NCBI GenBank assembly: GCA_018920255.1
Contig: JAHLMR010000008.1
Location: 1 to 27,654 of the forward strand
DNA length: 27,654 nt
DNA from: Candidatus Aenigmatarchaeota archaeon
Lineage (GTDB): Archaea > Aenigmatarchaeota > Aenigmatarchaeia > Aenigmatarchaeales > JAHLMR01
Direction of reading: 5' to 3'
The notes under the pieces were generated by a model, which was given only the letters and a program-made list of their open reading frames with translations, did not search any database and was not told where the DNA came from. Positions 1 through 8,217 of this stretch are shown piece after piece. Numbering within the stretch: position 1 is the first letter of the stretch; every line of letters starts with the position of its first letter. The position numbers were made by a program, and so were the translations under genes.

Positions 1-3000
1 TCTTTCTACTGTTTTTGCTGTTAATTTAATCTCAAATAGTTCTGATGTTTTATTTTCTAAATAAAATTCAAATCCAGAATCACCTTCTGTTGTATTATTT
101 ATAAATAACTCGTTTTTATTTTCCCAATTAGAAATTATTTTAAATGATAAAGGAAAATCTCCTGTATTTGTAATATTTAAAATTCCTAAAGTAATATTTG
201 TATTAAATTGTCCTGAAGATATGCCAAATGTTTCTGGTGTTATTTCCCAAGTATAATCCCAGAAAACTGAAACATTTATAATATCACTTATATTTGTATT
301 TCCTAATGTGTCGCTTGAAAAAATTCTATATTGCCAAATTCCTTCTGATATTGGTGTAAATTTTGCTTTATATATAAAATTAAATGTTGTATTTGAATCT
401 CTTATCATTGTTATATTTTGCCATTCTCCAAATAAGTTTCTGTATTGAAGAATTGCTTTATCTATATCTGTATATTCTGTAAAATTAACTATTACTTCTA
501 TTTCTGAATTAGGATCTATATCTGCTTGATTATTTGGGAAATTTGTAATATTTGAAAAATATGGCGGTGTTGCATCATTTACATTAAATGTAATTATTGT
601 TGAATTTGAGTTTCCAGCAATATCAAAAACAGTTATATTACAAGATATTTGTCCAGCCTCTAATAAATCTGATGATATAGTATAATTAATCCAAGATTCA
701 TTATATATGCCAGAAATTTTATATGTTGTAATATTGTTATAAGCGCTAGAATTAACTATAATCATTGCATAGTCAAATTGAAGATTATCTGTCCAGTATG
801 AGGAACAAATAGCATCTGAAGTATCGTTTGTAGCATTATAAGATATGTTTGAATATTTCGGTGGCGCTGTATCAAATGTTTCTGATACACCTATTGATTT
901 TAAAACAGGATTAGTTAAAATATTATAAATATTATCTACTTCTTCAATTGAAGTTGCATGTGGAATTATTGCTACCTTTGAATAAAAGTAATCTGAAGGT
1001 GTAACTGAAAGTGAAGACGAACAATCTTTTTTAGAAATAATTAAATAATTTAAATCATTAACAAAATCATATACAGGATCACAGATTTTAGTTTTTATGT
1101 CATTCAAAAAGATTATTCCAAAACTAATATTATTGGAATCATAAATACTGACCCAAGATAAATTATATAAATTTGAAATTGAGGAAATAGAGGTGTTTAT
1201 AATATTTCCACTACTATTTCTATATGAAATAAAATTAAACATTTTATTTAAAAATAAATATTGATCTCTATAAATTTCCCAATTTGTTGTTGCTTTTGAA
1301 CTTGTATTTGTTTCTAAAATAAAATAATTAATATGTGGATAAAATGTATATGTTAAATTAAATCTAGAAATATCTGTTTCTCCATATGTATTATAGAAAA
1401 TAAAAAAACTTGTATTAATTAGTGAAGAATTATTCGTTCCTGGATTTATATTTGAAATTTGATAAACTGAAGATGGTGTCATAATCCATGGAGATTTTTG
1501 TATGAATTCTAAGTTGCTTTTTAAAAATCTATTATTTAGTTTTTGATAAATGTTATCTATAGCTCCTCCCCTTGAAAAATTTAAAAATATTTTATAAAGA
1601 GAATTTTCTATTGTATTTGAACTTGAGTTATAAAACAAGTCTGTATTAAATTCAAATTGTAGTGGTGCTCTTGAATAATAAATATAAAATGTTTTATTTG
1701 TATTATTTGGAATTGTTATTTGCCAAATCAAATTTGCGTTGCTTACATAGTTGTTATTTAAAGTTAAATTATAAATTTCATGTGGAACTGTTAAATAAGA
1801 ACTACCATTATAATATGCTACTCTTATTGAATCTTTATCTGCTAAATAATTAAAATTTATATTAATATCAATTGGTTCAAAAATTCTTTCATAACCATTA
1901 ATTTCTGAAATATTTACTTGTATTCTAAATGGGAAGTTATTTCCATAAGAATCTTTTGTTTCTGACTGCCACGGATCTGAGACATAAAAAAGATATTTAA
2001 TTGTTTTATTTACACCACCACTAGAAATAATTAAATTATACCATCCAGAAATACTTGTATTAAATGAATAATTCCATATATCTATTCCATTTTCAGAAAT
2101 CATATTCTCAGAATTTACAAAAATATCCTCTGATTCATTTGTTATTGTTATCAATGGTGTTTGTACTGAGTTAATTTTTGCTTTTATTTTTATTGTTTGA
2201 TTTGTAAAAAAATATGATTCTGGATTATTATTTAAATCATATGTTTTTATCCAATAAAATGTAGAGGAAATTTCTTCTTTACCAAAACTAATTGAAGGTT
2301 CTACAGGTGAATATTTACGAACTCTAAACCAGTCAACGAATAAAGTTGTAATAGCACTCCAAACACCTGGACCAACATAACCAGATTGTGTAACACCAAA
2401 ATTATTAGATGTTATATATTTATTTTCACCATTATCATATCTATAATAATATCCGTAAACAAATGCTCCATTTGCTTTTACTTGCATAAAGTACCATTTA
2501 TTTATTGTTAGTGAAGATACTAGAGTAGTTTGATTTCTATATGAACCATCATAAAAATAAAAATCATTTAGACTTCCACCTCTTAAAGTAAATTCTGAAT
2601 TACTTCCAGAAACAGATTGTCTAAAATAAATCATTAAATGAGGTGTAGCGGTAGTATATACATATTTTACTTTTTGTTCTATTGTACAATTTTGACAGGT
2701 ATATGTTTTTGATAAAGCTCTATAAGGAGCAGTATTACCAGTTACTGTAAGATTTAATACACCATTACTTTCGTTATATGTTCCAGGACCCTGTACAGGA
2801 GTTGACCATTTTGTTGTATTGTAAATGCCATCATCAAAATCATCAAAAAATTCAAAGACAGCATCACCATTACTTTCATTTGACACAGGGGTTAAATTTC
2901 CATAATAAACATAAATTTTTTCATAGCTATTAGCAGAAATAAATGGAACTTTTATCCAAATATATGCCCATTGTGAGTTTACTTTATCTTCAATCCAATA

Positions 3001-4458
3001 AGGAATTTGAATTTCAGAACCATCTGAAGAATTATACCATGTAAATCTTATATCTGAAAAATCAGGCTGCATTTTTGAATTATAAGTTAAATTTACTGCT
3101 ACTTGAAAATCTGTTAAATTATTTGAATTTTGGGTATTGTCTATAAAAACTTCTTTTCTGTATAAGAAATATTTTAAATCTTTAACAGTAAATAAAATGC
3201 TTTTATAAAACTGAAAATTATTTGTCGAATCATTTACAAATATTGTTAAGTTATAGCTACTTAAATTATATTCTCTATAAAAAATAATATTTGTATTATT
3301 TTCATATGTTTCATTTAAGTATATTAAATTATTATTTTCATAAATTTTTATATCATATATTGCACTTTTTCCATAAATTGTAAAATTTATTGGAATTTTA
3401 TTTTCTTGATTCCAGTTAAAAGTATAAATTTTTTCTTCTGGGGAATAAATATCAATATTAAAATACTTATTTTGTATTTGTTTAAAGGAAAGTGAAGGTT
3501 CTACAAGTGAATATTTACGAACTCTTACCCAATGTAAAAATACTGTATCACTACCGCCATTTCTAATTGTAATATTATTTGTAGGAGAATACATGTTATA
3601 AGTAGTTGGTTGTCTAGTATAATTAATATAATAACTTGCAATAGAACCATCATTTAAAATTCCAAAAATTTGATATGTTCCAGCAAAAATATTAGTTGAA
3701 GATGTATAGTACGAACCACTGCTTTGTCTTCCATATGAATAATAATTGTTGTTATAAAGAGTAAACCAGCTGTTTGTAGAACTACTTGTACTACTTCTCC
3801 AACCAAAAAAATCTGCCCATGCATATGTTTGTGATTGTTTTGTCGCAAACCCATATCCTTCAAGTATAGATGAATTAAAAATATTCAATGAACGAAGTTC
3901 TATACAGCAAGATCCTGTAATATTTAAGCTATTGTTTATTGTAAGAGTTCCTCCTGAACCAATAGTTGTCCATTTTGAAGTGTTTAAACTTGTACCATTA
4001 AAATTTTCATAAAAACTAAAAACAAAAGCACCAGTATCATATAATCCATAAGGTGTTGTAAGTTTGGGGTTTATTCCGGAATATATTCCATCAAAATTAA
4101 CATAGCTTAAATTTCCATAATAAACATAAATTTTTTCATAGCTATTAGCAGAAATAAATGGAACTTTTATCCAAATATATGCCCATTGTGAGTTTACTTT
4201 ATCTTCAATCCAATAAGGAATTTGAATTTCAGAACCATCTGAAGAATTATACCATGTAAATCTTATATCTGAAAAATCAGGCTGCATTTTTGAATTATAA
4301 GTTAAATTTACTGCTACTTGAAAATCTGTTAAATTATTTGAGTTTTGGGTATTGTTTATAGAAACCTCTTGTCTGTATAACCAATTCCCATCCCACCAAG
4401 CATAAGATGATAAACTAACTAACAATAAAAATATAAATGATATTGCTAATATTTTCAT
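1..4458 (-). CDS. Giant secreted surface protein with two DUF2341/concanavalin modules (C-terminus beyond window)
   Basis: The frame is open from an ATG at 4458 to the window edge (1486 codons, no stop; I split every line into triplets). Residues 1-20 form a signal peptide (Lys2, Leu/Ile/Phe core, ending SSYA). DUF2341 copies lie at about 21-118 and 432-523, with the family's W-x5-YR start, the DF-x-DIRF motif, PYWIE and YVYYGN. Each is followed by a jelly-roll/LamG-like stretch ending in RVRKYS-x-VEPS. Around residues 830-960 is a further beta-rich segment with a YERIFEPIDINI motif like that of carbohydrate-active secreted proteins. The last ~300 visible residues look like Ig-like repeats (PPYFSNI, PPKYSNI). 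N-x-S/T sequons are very frequent, suggesting N-glycosylation outside the cell. A role as adhesin, S-layer-associated protein or glycan binder is inferred; no catalytic residues were identified. The promoter is shared back to back with the gene at 4521. Confidence 0.85.
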   Translation of the reverse strand, partial: MKILAISFIFLLLVSLSSYAWWDGNWLYRQEVSINNTQNSNNLTDFQVAVNLTYNSKMQPDFSDIRFTWYNSSDGSEIQIPYWIEDKVNSQWAYIWIKVPFISANSYEKIYVYYGNLSYVNFDGIYSGINPKLTTPYGLYDTGAFVFSFYENFNGTSLNTSKWTTIGSGGTLTINNSLNITGSCCIELRSLNIFNSSILEGYGFATKQSQTYAWADFFGWRSSTSSSTNSWFTLYNNNYYSYGRQSSGSYYTSSTNIFAGTYQIFGILNDGSIASYYINYTRQPTTYNMYSPTNNITIRNGGSDTVFLHWVRVRKYSLVEPSLSFKQIQNKYFNIDIYSPEEKIYTFNWNQENKIPINFTIYGKSAIYDIKIYENNNLIYLNETYENNTNIIFYREYNLSSYNLTIFVNDSTNNFQFYKSILFTVKDLKYFLYRKEVFIDNTQNSNNLTDFQVAVNLTYNSKMQPDFSDIRFTWYNSSDGSEIQIPYWIEDKVNSQWAYIWIKVPFISANSYEKIYVYYGNLTPVSNESNGDAVFEFFDDFDDGIYNTTKWSTPVQGPGTYNESNGVLNLTVTGNTAPYRALSKTYTCQNCTIEQKVKYVYTTATPHLMIYFRQSVSGSNSEFTLRGGSLNDFYFYDGSYRNQTTLVSSLTINKWYFMQVKANGAFVYGYYYRYDNGENKYITSNNFGVTQSGYVGPGVWSAITTLFVDWFRVRKYSPVEPSISFGKEEISSTFYWIKTYDLNNNPESYFFTNQTIKIKAKINSVQTPLITITNESEDIFVNSENMISENGIDIWNYSFNTSISGWYNLIISSGGVNKTIKYLFYVSDPWQSETKDSYGNNFPFRIQVNISEINGYERIFEPIDININFNYLADKDSIRVAYYNGSSYLTVPHEIYNLTLNNNYVSNANLIWQITIPNNTNKTFYIYYSRAPLQFEFNTDLFYNSSSNTIENSLYKIFLNFSRGGAIDNIYQKLNNRFLKSNLEFIQKSPWIMTPSSVYQISNINPGTNNSSLINTSFFIFYNTYGETDISRFNLTYTFYPHINYFILETNTSSKATTNWEIYRDQYLFLNKMFNFISYRNSSGNIINTSISSISNLYNLSWVSIYDSNNISFGIIFLNDIKTKICDPVYDFVNDLNYLIISKKDCSSSLSVTPSDYFYSKVAIIPHATSIEEVDNIYNILTNPVLKSIGVSETFDTAPPKYSNISYNATNDTSDAICSSYWTDNLQFDYAMIIVNSSAYNNITTYKISGIYNESWINYTISSDLLEAGQISCNITVFDIAGNSNSTIITFNVNDATPPYFSNITNFPNNQADIDPNSEIEVIVNFTEYTDIDKAILQYRNLFGEWQNITMIRDSNTTFNFIYKAKFTPISEGIWQYRIFSSDTLGNTNISDIINVSVFWDYTWEITPETFGISSGQFNTNITLGILNITNTGDFPLSFKIISNWENKNELFINNTTEGDSGFEFYLENKTSELFEIKLTAKTVER
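2892..3126 (-). repeat. 235-bp exact intragenic repeat, copy 2 (second DUF2341 domain)
   Basis: Identical to 4107-4341, including third codon positions. A second matched segment at about 2293 and 3493 (encoding RVRKYS-x-VEPS, offset 1200, one mismatch in about 33 bases) marks the other end of the duplicated module of about 1.2 kb. The DNA between the two matches has diverged. Confidence 0.95.
4107..4341 (-). repeat. 235-bp exact intragenic repeat, copy 1 (first DUF2341 domain)
   Basis: Identical base for base to 2892-3126 (offset 1215). It encodes residues 40-117 of the large surface protein. The first mismatch on the right is 4342 versus 3127. Similarity then continues with scattered substitutions to about 4380. 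Confidence 0.95.
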
Positions 4459-4480
4459 AATAGTTAAATAAATTTTCTCT

Positions 4481-4500
4481 ATTTATAAAATTTTATAAAT
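4481..4500. promoter_or_regulatory. Perfect 20-bp palindrome formed by two back-to-back TATA boxes (divergent promoter)
   Basis: ATTTATAAAA followed directly by its reverse complement TTTTATAAAT. The left half read on the minus strand lies 22 nt before the ATG at 4458. The right half lies 20 nt before the ATG at 4521. Archaeal TATA boxes sit about 26 nt before the transcription start, so both transcripts would be essentially leaderless. Neither start has a Shine-Dalgarno-like element. Confidence 0.7.
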
Positions 4501-4520
4501 CTAAGAATTATAATTAATTT

Positions 4521-4610
4521 ATGCCAATAAAATATGCTTGGGGAGCAAGAAAGTCTCAATGGAAATATAGTAGAGAAAAAAAGAAAAAGAAAAAATTTAG
4601 TATTAAGTAA
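4521..4610 (+). CDS. 29-residue Lys/Arg-rich small protein
   Basis: Too short for most gene callers. ATG at 4521, TAA at 4608-4610, 29 residues. It starts MPIKYAWGAR and has a run of six Lys near the end; 12 of 29 residues are Lys or Arg, with two Trp and two Tyr. No family recognised. The composition suggests binding to RNA or the ribosome, in the manner of very small ribosomal proteins, but this is inference. Support for a real gene: a well placed TATA half-palindrome 20 nt upstream, a leaderless start like other first genes here, and a stop codon only 3 bp from the convergent stop at 4614. Confidence 0.5.
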   Translation: MPIKYAWGARKSQWKYSREKKKKKKFSIK

Positions 4611-4613
4611 TTT

Positions 4614-4994
4614 TTATATTTTTAATATACCTTTAATAATGGAAGATAAGAGAAAATAAATGCCAAAGAAATCAAAAATAAATATTATTATAAATCCGAT
4701 AAATCCTATTATTGCTGCTTCTTTCCAATGTAATGGAAAGAAAAATTTTATGAGCCCTATCCAAACTAATAAAGAAATAATATAATAAACATATGGTATA
4801 GGAAAAACTGCTGAGAACATTCCTAAAATTCCCAAAGTTGTTAAAATGTTAATAATTAACGAGACTAAAAAGGATTGTGTAATTGAAGGTTTTCTATTGA
4901 TTATTTTCATTCCAATTATTAATGCTATCATAGTAATTAATGATAAAATAATAAGAGATGTCCAATATCCTAATGTTAAAATTTCCTCGAACAT
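4614..4994 (-). CDS. Small four-helix membrane protein, unknown function
   Basis: 126 residues, almost entirely hydrophobic. Four membrane segments can be drawn at about residues 9-31, 40-63, 66-86 and 93-118, separated by short loops (NRKPSITQ; FPLHWKEA). There is no signal peptide and no recognisable catalytic motif. The gene begins 2 bp after the stop of the epimerase gene upstream on the same strand, so it is probably co-transcribed as the last gene of the minus-strand run from 8883. No family recognised. Confidence 0.7.
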   Translation of the reverse strand: MFEEILTLGYWTSLIILSLITMIALIIGMKIINRKPSITQSFLVSLIINILTTLGILGMFSAVFPIPYVYYIISLLVWIGLIKFFFPLHWKEAAIIGFIGFIIIFIFDFFGIYFLLSSIIKGILKI

Positions 4995-4996
4995 AA

Positions 4997-5965
4997 TTAT
5001 CTTATTTGTTTTTCTAATTTATATGCTTTTATCATTTCTTTAATTCCTTCTTCAATTGATACTCTTGGTATATAACCTAAAATATTTTTTGCTTTTTCTA
5101 TGGAATAAATTCTTTCTCTTGTAAGAGTTTCTAAAAATGCTTTACTAAATTTTGCAGATTTTCCAGAAATAGATGAATAAAATTCTGAAAATAAAGCAAA
5201 TAAATATGCTTTCCAATAAGGGATTTTTTTTATTTCTTTTATGTTTAAATAGTCTATTATTAATTTATATAACTCATTAAATTTAATTGGCTCTAAATCT
5301 GCTATATTAAATATTTCATTGTTTATATTTTGTTTTATTCCTGAAAGATATAATGCTAATGCACAGTTTTTAACTCCTAAAAGATGTGTTTTTTTATTAC
5401 CATCTCCAATAATTCCTATTTTTCCTTTTTCAATTTCTTCTAAAAGTTTATAAAAAATTTTACTTTTGGGGCCATAAACAGGTGCAGCACGTAAAATAAC
5501 TGTTTCAATTTCATTTGAATAATTCTTTAAAATTTTTTCTGTTTCTAATTTCGTTAAAGCATAATAATTTTTCGGATTAGTTGGGTGATTTTCATCAATA
5601 GGAAAATATTTAGGATTTCCATATACACTTACACTACTCACATATACTATTCTTTTCACTCCTGAACTTATTGCAGATTTAATAATATTTTCAGTTGCTT
5701 TACATTGAAGATAAAATAAATCTTTATATGGTAAAGAATATGCTAATTGTGTCATTGGAAATGCTAAATGGTAAACAACATCTATATCTTTCATTGCTGG
5801 TAAAAGTGTTGAAGGCTCATTTATGTCACCTTTAAAGAATTCTATATTTTTTTGAGAAATTGGAGTTTCATGAATTAAAGCTTTAACTTCTAATTTATTT
5901 TCTAAAAGAAATTCAATTAATGCATTTCCTATACAACCAGATGCTCCTATTACAAGAAATTTCAT
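4997..5965 (-). CDS. NAD(P)-dependent sugar epimerase/dehydratase (extended SDR family)
   Basis: 322 residues. The N-terminus (MKFLVIGASGCIGNALIEFL) is a Rossmann fold with GxxGxxG. It is followed by an acidic KGDINE motif, the DVVYHLAFP motif, and a catalytic pair in YYALTK (Tyr-x3-Lys) after VYVSSVSVYG. This order is typical of extended short-chain dehydrogenases (UDP-glucose 4-epimerase, dTDP-sugar dehydratase and 3-beta-HSD-like). The substrate is not readable; a nucleotide sugar for surface glycans is one possibility given the glycosylation-prone surface proteins in this window. A GTGA element lies 10 nt before the ATG, so translation is Shine-Dalgarno-type, in line with an internal position after GGGP synthase (14-bp gap). 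Confidence 0.88.
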   Translation of the reverse strand: MKFLVIGASGCIGNALIEFLLENKLEVKALIHETPISQKNIEFFKGDINEPSTLLPAMKDIDVVYHLAFPMTQLAYSLPYKDLFYLQCKATENIIKSAISSGVKRIVYVSSVSVYGNPKYFPIDENHPTNPKNYYALTKLETEKILKNYSNEIETVILRAAPVYGPKSKIFYKLLEEIEKGKIGIIGDGNKKTHLLGVKNCALALYLSGIKQNINNEIFNIADLEPIKFNELYKLIIDYLNIKEIKKIPYWKAYLFALFSEFYSSISGKSAKFSKAFLETLTRERIYSIEKAKNILGYIPRVSIEEGIKEMIKAYKLEKQIR

Positions 5966-5979
5966 AAAAATTCACAAAA

Positions 5980-6885
5980 TTATGTTTTTTGTTTTACAAT
6001 AAACTTCTTTTCATTTTTTCTTTTCAACCATTGCTGGAATTTTAAAAATCTATCTATTTTTATAGAAGGTAATAGTGGTTTTGTTTCTGGTTTTTTCTTT
6101 TTTATTCTATCTTTTGCTGCAGTTTTTACAGATTTAACCATATTTTTTATTTTTTCTTCAAGCTTTTTAGGATCATTTTCAAGCATTTCAAATGCTGTAC
6201 CTATTTGAACACCGTCTGCCCCTGCTTTTATTATATTATAAGCTTGTTCTGATGTTCTACAGCCACCACCATAAAAATACGGGATAGAAATCATTGATTT
6301 TACAGCTGAAATTAATTGTGGTGGCGCTGGTTCAGGAGCACCGCTTCCACTATCTGTAACAACTAATCTTGCACCCATATATTCTCCAGCTAAAGCTGTT
6401 GCTGCTGCTAAATCTCCTCTATCTCTTGGTATCATATTTGCGTTTGAAATCCAACCAACAGCTCTTCCTGGCTCTAAAACTATATATGCTGTAGGTATTG
6501 GTTCTATTCCCATTCTTTTTATTACAGGTGCTCCTTGAATTTGTACTGTTGACATCCAATAAACTTCTCTAGAATTTAAAACATACATAAAATATGTTGC
6601 ATCTGCAAAAGGAGTTATAGTTCCAACGTTTCCTGGAAACAATACAATTGGAATATTAACTTTCTCTCTTATCATTTTAGTTGTTTTATCTAATATAAGA
6701 CCTTGGGCTCCTATTGATCCTCCAACAAGAATTAAATCTGCTCCTGCATTACATGATAATTCAGCAATTTTTGCTCCTGCATCGAATGGTTGCTTATCTG
6801 GATCTATCAATGAAAGAAGTAAAGCCCCTTCTCTTTCTATTTTATCATAAATATATTTTTCTACTTTACCTGGTTTCATAAACAT
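5980..6885 (-). CDS. Geranylgeranylglyceryl phosphate synthase with basic C-terminal tail
   Basis: 301 residues. This family condenses sn-glycerol-1-phosphate with geranylgeranyl diphosphate, the first committed step of archaeal ether lipids. Family motifs in a TIM-barrel order: LLSLIDPDKQPFD near residue 25, ADLILVGGSIG, VLFPGN, ADATYFMYVLNS, IPTAYIVLEPGRAVGW, VVTDSGSGAPEP, PYFYGGGCRTSEQA and ADGVQIGTAFE. The family core is about 245-250 residues; here about 40 more follow residue 261, rich in Lys with FLKFQQWLKR, possibly a membrane or protein contact. A TATA-like TTTAAATA lies about 26 nt before the ATG, so the gene appears to have its own promoter in the 31-bp gap. A second ATG at 6879 is a possible start. 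Confidence 0.93.
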   Translation of the reverse strand: MFMKPGKVEKYIYDKIEREGALLLSLIDPDKQPFDAGAKIAELSCNAGADLILVGGSIGAQGLILDKTTKMIREKVNIPIVLFPGNVGTITPFADATYFMYVLNSREVYWMSTVQIQGAPVIKRMGIEPIPTAYIVLEPGRAVGWISNANMIPRDRGDLAAATALAGEYMGARLVVTDSGSGAPEPAPPQLISAVKSMISIPYFYGGGCRTSEQAYNIIKAGADGVQIGTAFEMLENDPKKLEEKIKNMVKSVKTAAKDRIKKKKPETKPLLPSIKIDRFLKFQQWLKRKNEKKFIVKQKT

Positions 6886-6916
6886 TTCCTTTAAAGTTAA
6901 TATATTTAAACTTATC

Positions 6917-7528
6917 TTATTCTAATATAAATGGTTCTGAAACCTTTAATGCTATAATATATTTTTGTAATAATTGTAATTTGTTTTCAATTTCTGCTAT
7001 TTTATTTTTAATATCTTGAGTTTTCTCGTAAGCATCTGTTGCAATATTTGCAGTACGATTTGAAAATTCATTTAAACCTTCCAGAATATTATTTAAATTT
7101 TTAATTCTTTCCTGAAACTCAATAAGAGATGCTTGTACGTTACTTATAAATGTATTTTGTCTATCGCTTAAAAGTGATACAATATTTTCTATCTTTTCTT
7201 TATCTAGTCCTTTTTCTTGCTTTAAAATTGCAATTTCTTCTTTTAATTTTCTTATTTCTTTAATATTTTCTTTTAATTCTTCTAAGGATAATTCTTTTAT
7301 TAGACTTTCAAGCATTTCTATTTTTTTAGACAATTCAATATAAATAGAATCTAATCTATGCTCAACTTTTTTAAAATCTTCCTCAGATATAGATTCTTTT
7401 GGAATCTTACTTTCTATAACACTTTCTTTACCTTCTAATTTTTCTATTCTGGTTTCTAACAATAAAAATTTTTTTTCTATTTCAAACATTTTTTCTTTAA
7501 ACTTTTCTTCAAATTGCTGAACTTCCAT
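6917..7528 (-). CDS. Coiled-coil protein, unknown function
   Basis: 203 residues, nearly all alpha-helical and rich in Glu, Lys, Ile and Leu. Heptad-like patterns run from residue 1 to about 110 and again from 125 to 190, with a break around ASLIEFQERIKNLNN. There are no Cys residues, no membrane segment and no signal peptide, so it is probably cytoplasmic. The promoter region upstream is A/T-rich with a TTTAAG-type element. It lies between the XPF-type nuclease and GGGP synthase on the same strand. No specific family recognised; resemblance to SMC-like or methyl-accepting proteins would be only compositional. Confidence 0.7.
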   Translation of the reverse strand: MEVQQFEEKFKEKMFEIEKKFLLLETRIEKLEGKESVIESKIPKESISEEDFKKVEHRLDSIYIELSKKIEMLESLIKELSLEELKENIKEIRKLKEEIAILKQEKGLDKEKIENIVSLLSDRQNTFISNVQASLIEFQERIKNLNNILEGLNEFSNRTANIATDAYEKTQDIKNKIAEIENKLQLLQKYIIALKVSEPFILE

Positions 7529-7567
7529 AAAAAGAATTATTTTAAGCTTAAATTTAAATCTTTATTT

Positions 7568-8215
7568 TCATATATTAAAATCAGATGTTAAAACTTCTCT
7601 AATTTTTCTTGAGATTTTCTTACCTATCCCTTCTGTTTCAGACAATTGCTTTTCATCTGCAGTAAAAATTTTTTCTGGTGTACCAAACTTTTTAAGTAAT
7701 GCTTCAGCACGTTTTTTATCTATAAAAGGAAGGCCTGAAATTAAAAATATTTGAGCATCTTTTAAATTATCTATTTTCTTATTTACTCTTATTTTTAAAT
7801 CAAAATTTCTTTTATTTTCTTGCTCTCTTTTTGCTATCCAATAAAGAAGTCCTGCTGTTTCAGATGGGTTTGATGTATGTAATATTGGTACTTGAAAATC
7901 TATTGCAATGCTTGCAAGTGCACCTCTTATAGAATTAGAATTTATTTTTGGATTTGTATATAATCCATTTCCTTCAATTATTAAAATTGGTTTTTCAAAA
8001 GTTTTTTTAAGCTCTTCTATTTGTTTAAAAAGTCTATTATCTATAATACTTCTCCAAAAATCTTCTGTTGTTTTTCTTTCAACCCCAACTCTTTTACTTA
8101 AAATGAAATCACCAATAGAAAGTTGTCTTGGTATAACTACACATTCCCATTTTGAAAGCTCTGATACAGTTTTTGTACCAAATTCTCTATTATCAACAAT
8201 TATTTTAACTGTCAT
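7568..8215 (-). CDS. ERCC4/XPF-type structure-specific nuclease without helicase domain
   Basis: 215 residues. The N-terminal ERCC4 nuclease has VDNRE at 7-11, GDFI at 35-38 and the catalytic motif ERKTTED at 46-52 (the family's ERKxxxD), then ILIIEG. Residues from about 155 contain a double helix-hairpin-helix: FLISGLPFIDKKRAEALL and SETEGIGKKISRKI. This matches the short XPF of crenarchaea and thaumarchaea, which acts as a dimer with PCNA on flap and fork DNA, rather than euryarchaeal Hef with its SF2 helicase. No clear PCNA-binding peptide is seen at the C-terminus. GGTG just before the ATG overlaps the end of the prepilin peptidase gene 2 bp upstream, so the two are likely co-transcribed. 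Confidence 0.9.
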   Translation of the reverse strand: MTVKIIVDNREFGTKTVSELSKWECVVIPRQLSIGDFILSKRVGVERKTTEDFWRSIIDNRLFKQIEELKKTFEKPILIIEGNGLYTNPKINSNSIRGALASIAIDFQVPILHTSNPSETAGLLYWIAKREQENKRNFDLKIRVNKKIDNLKDAQIFLISGLPFIDKKRAEALLKKFGTPEKIFTADEKQLSETEGIGKKISRKIREVLTSDFNI

Positions 8216-8217
8216 TT

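Noticed and set aside
2290-3525. Repeated segments considered as a CRISPR array or mobile element
   Set aside because: There are only two long in-frame copies, both encoding the DUF2341 module; no short regular repeats, transposase or target-site duplications.
3654-3863. Minus-strand 69-codon frame inside the giant surface protein
   Set aside because: Out of frame with the continuous 1486-codon frame; no ribosome-binding element or domain.
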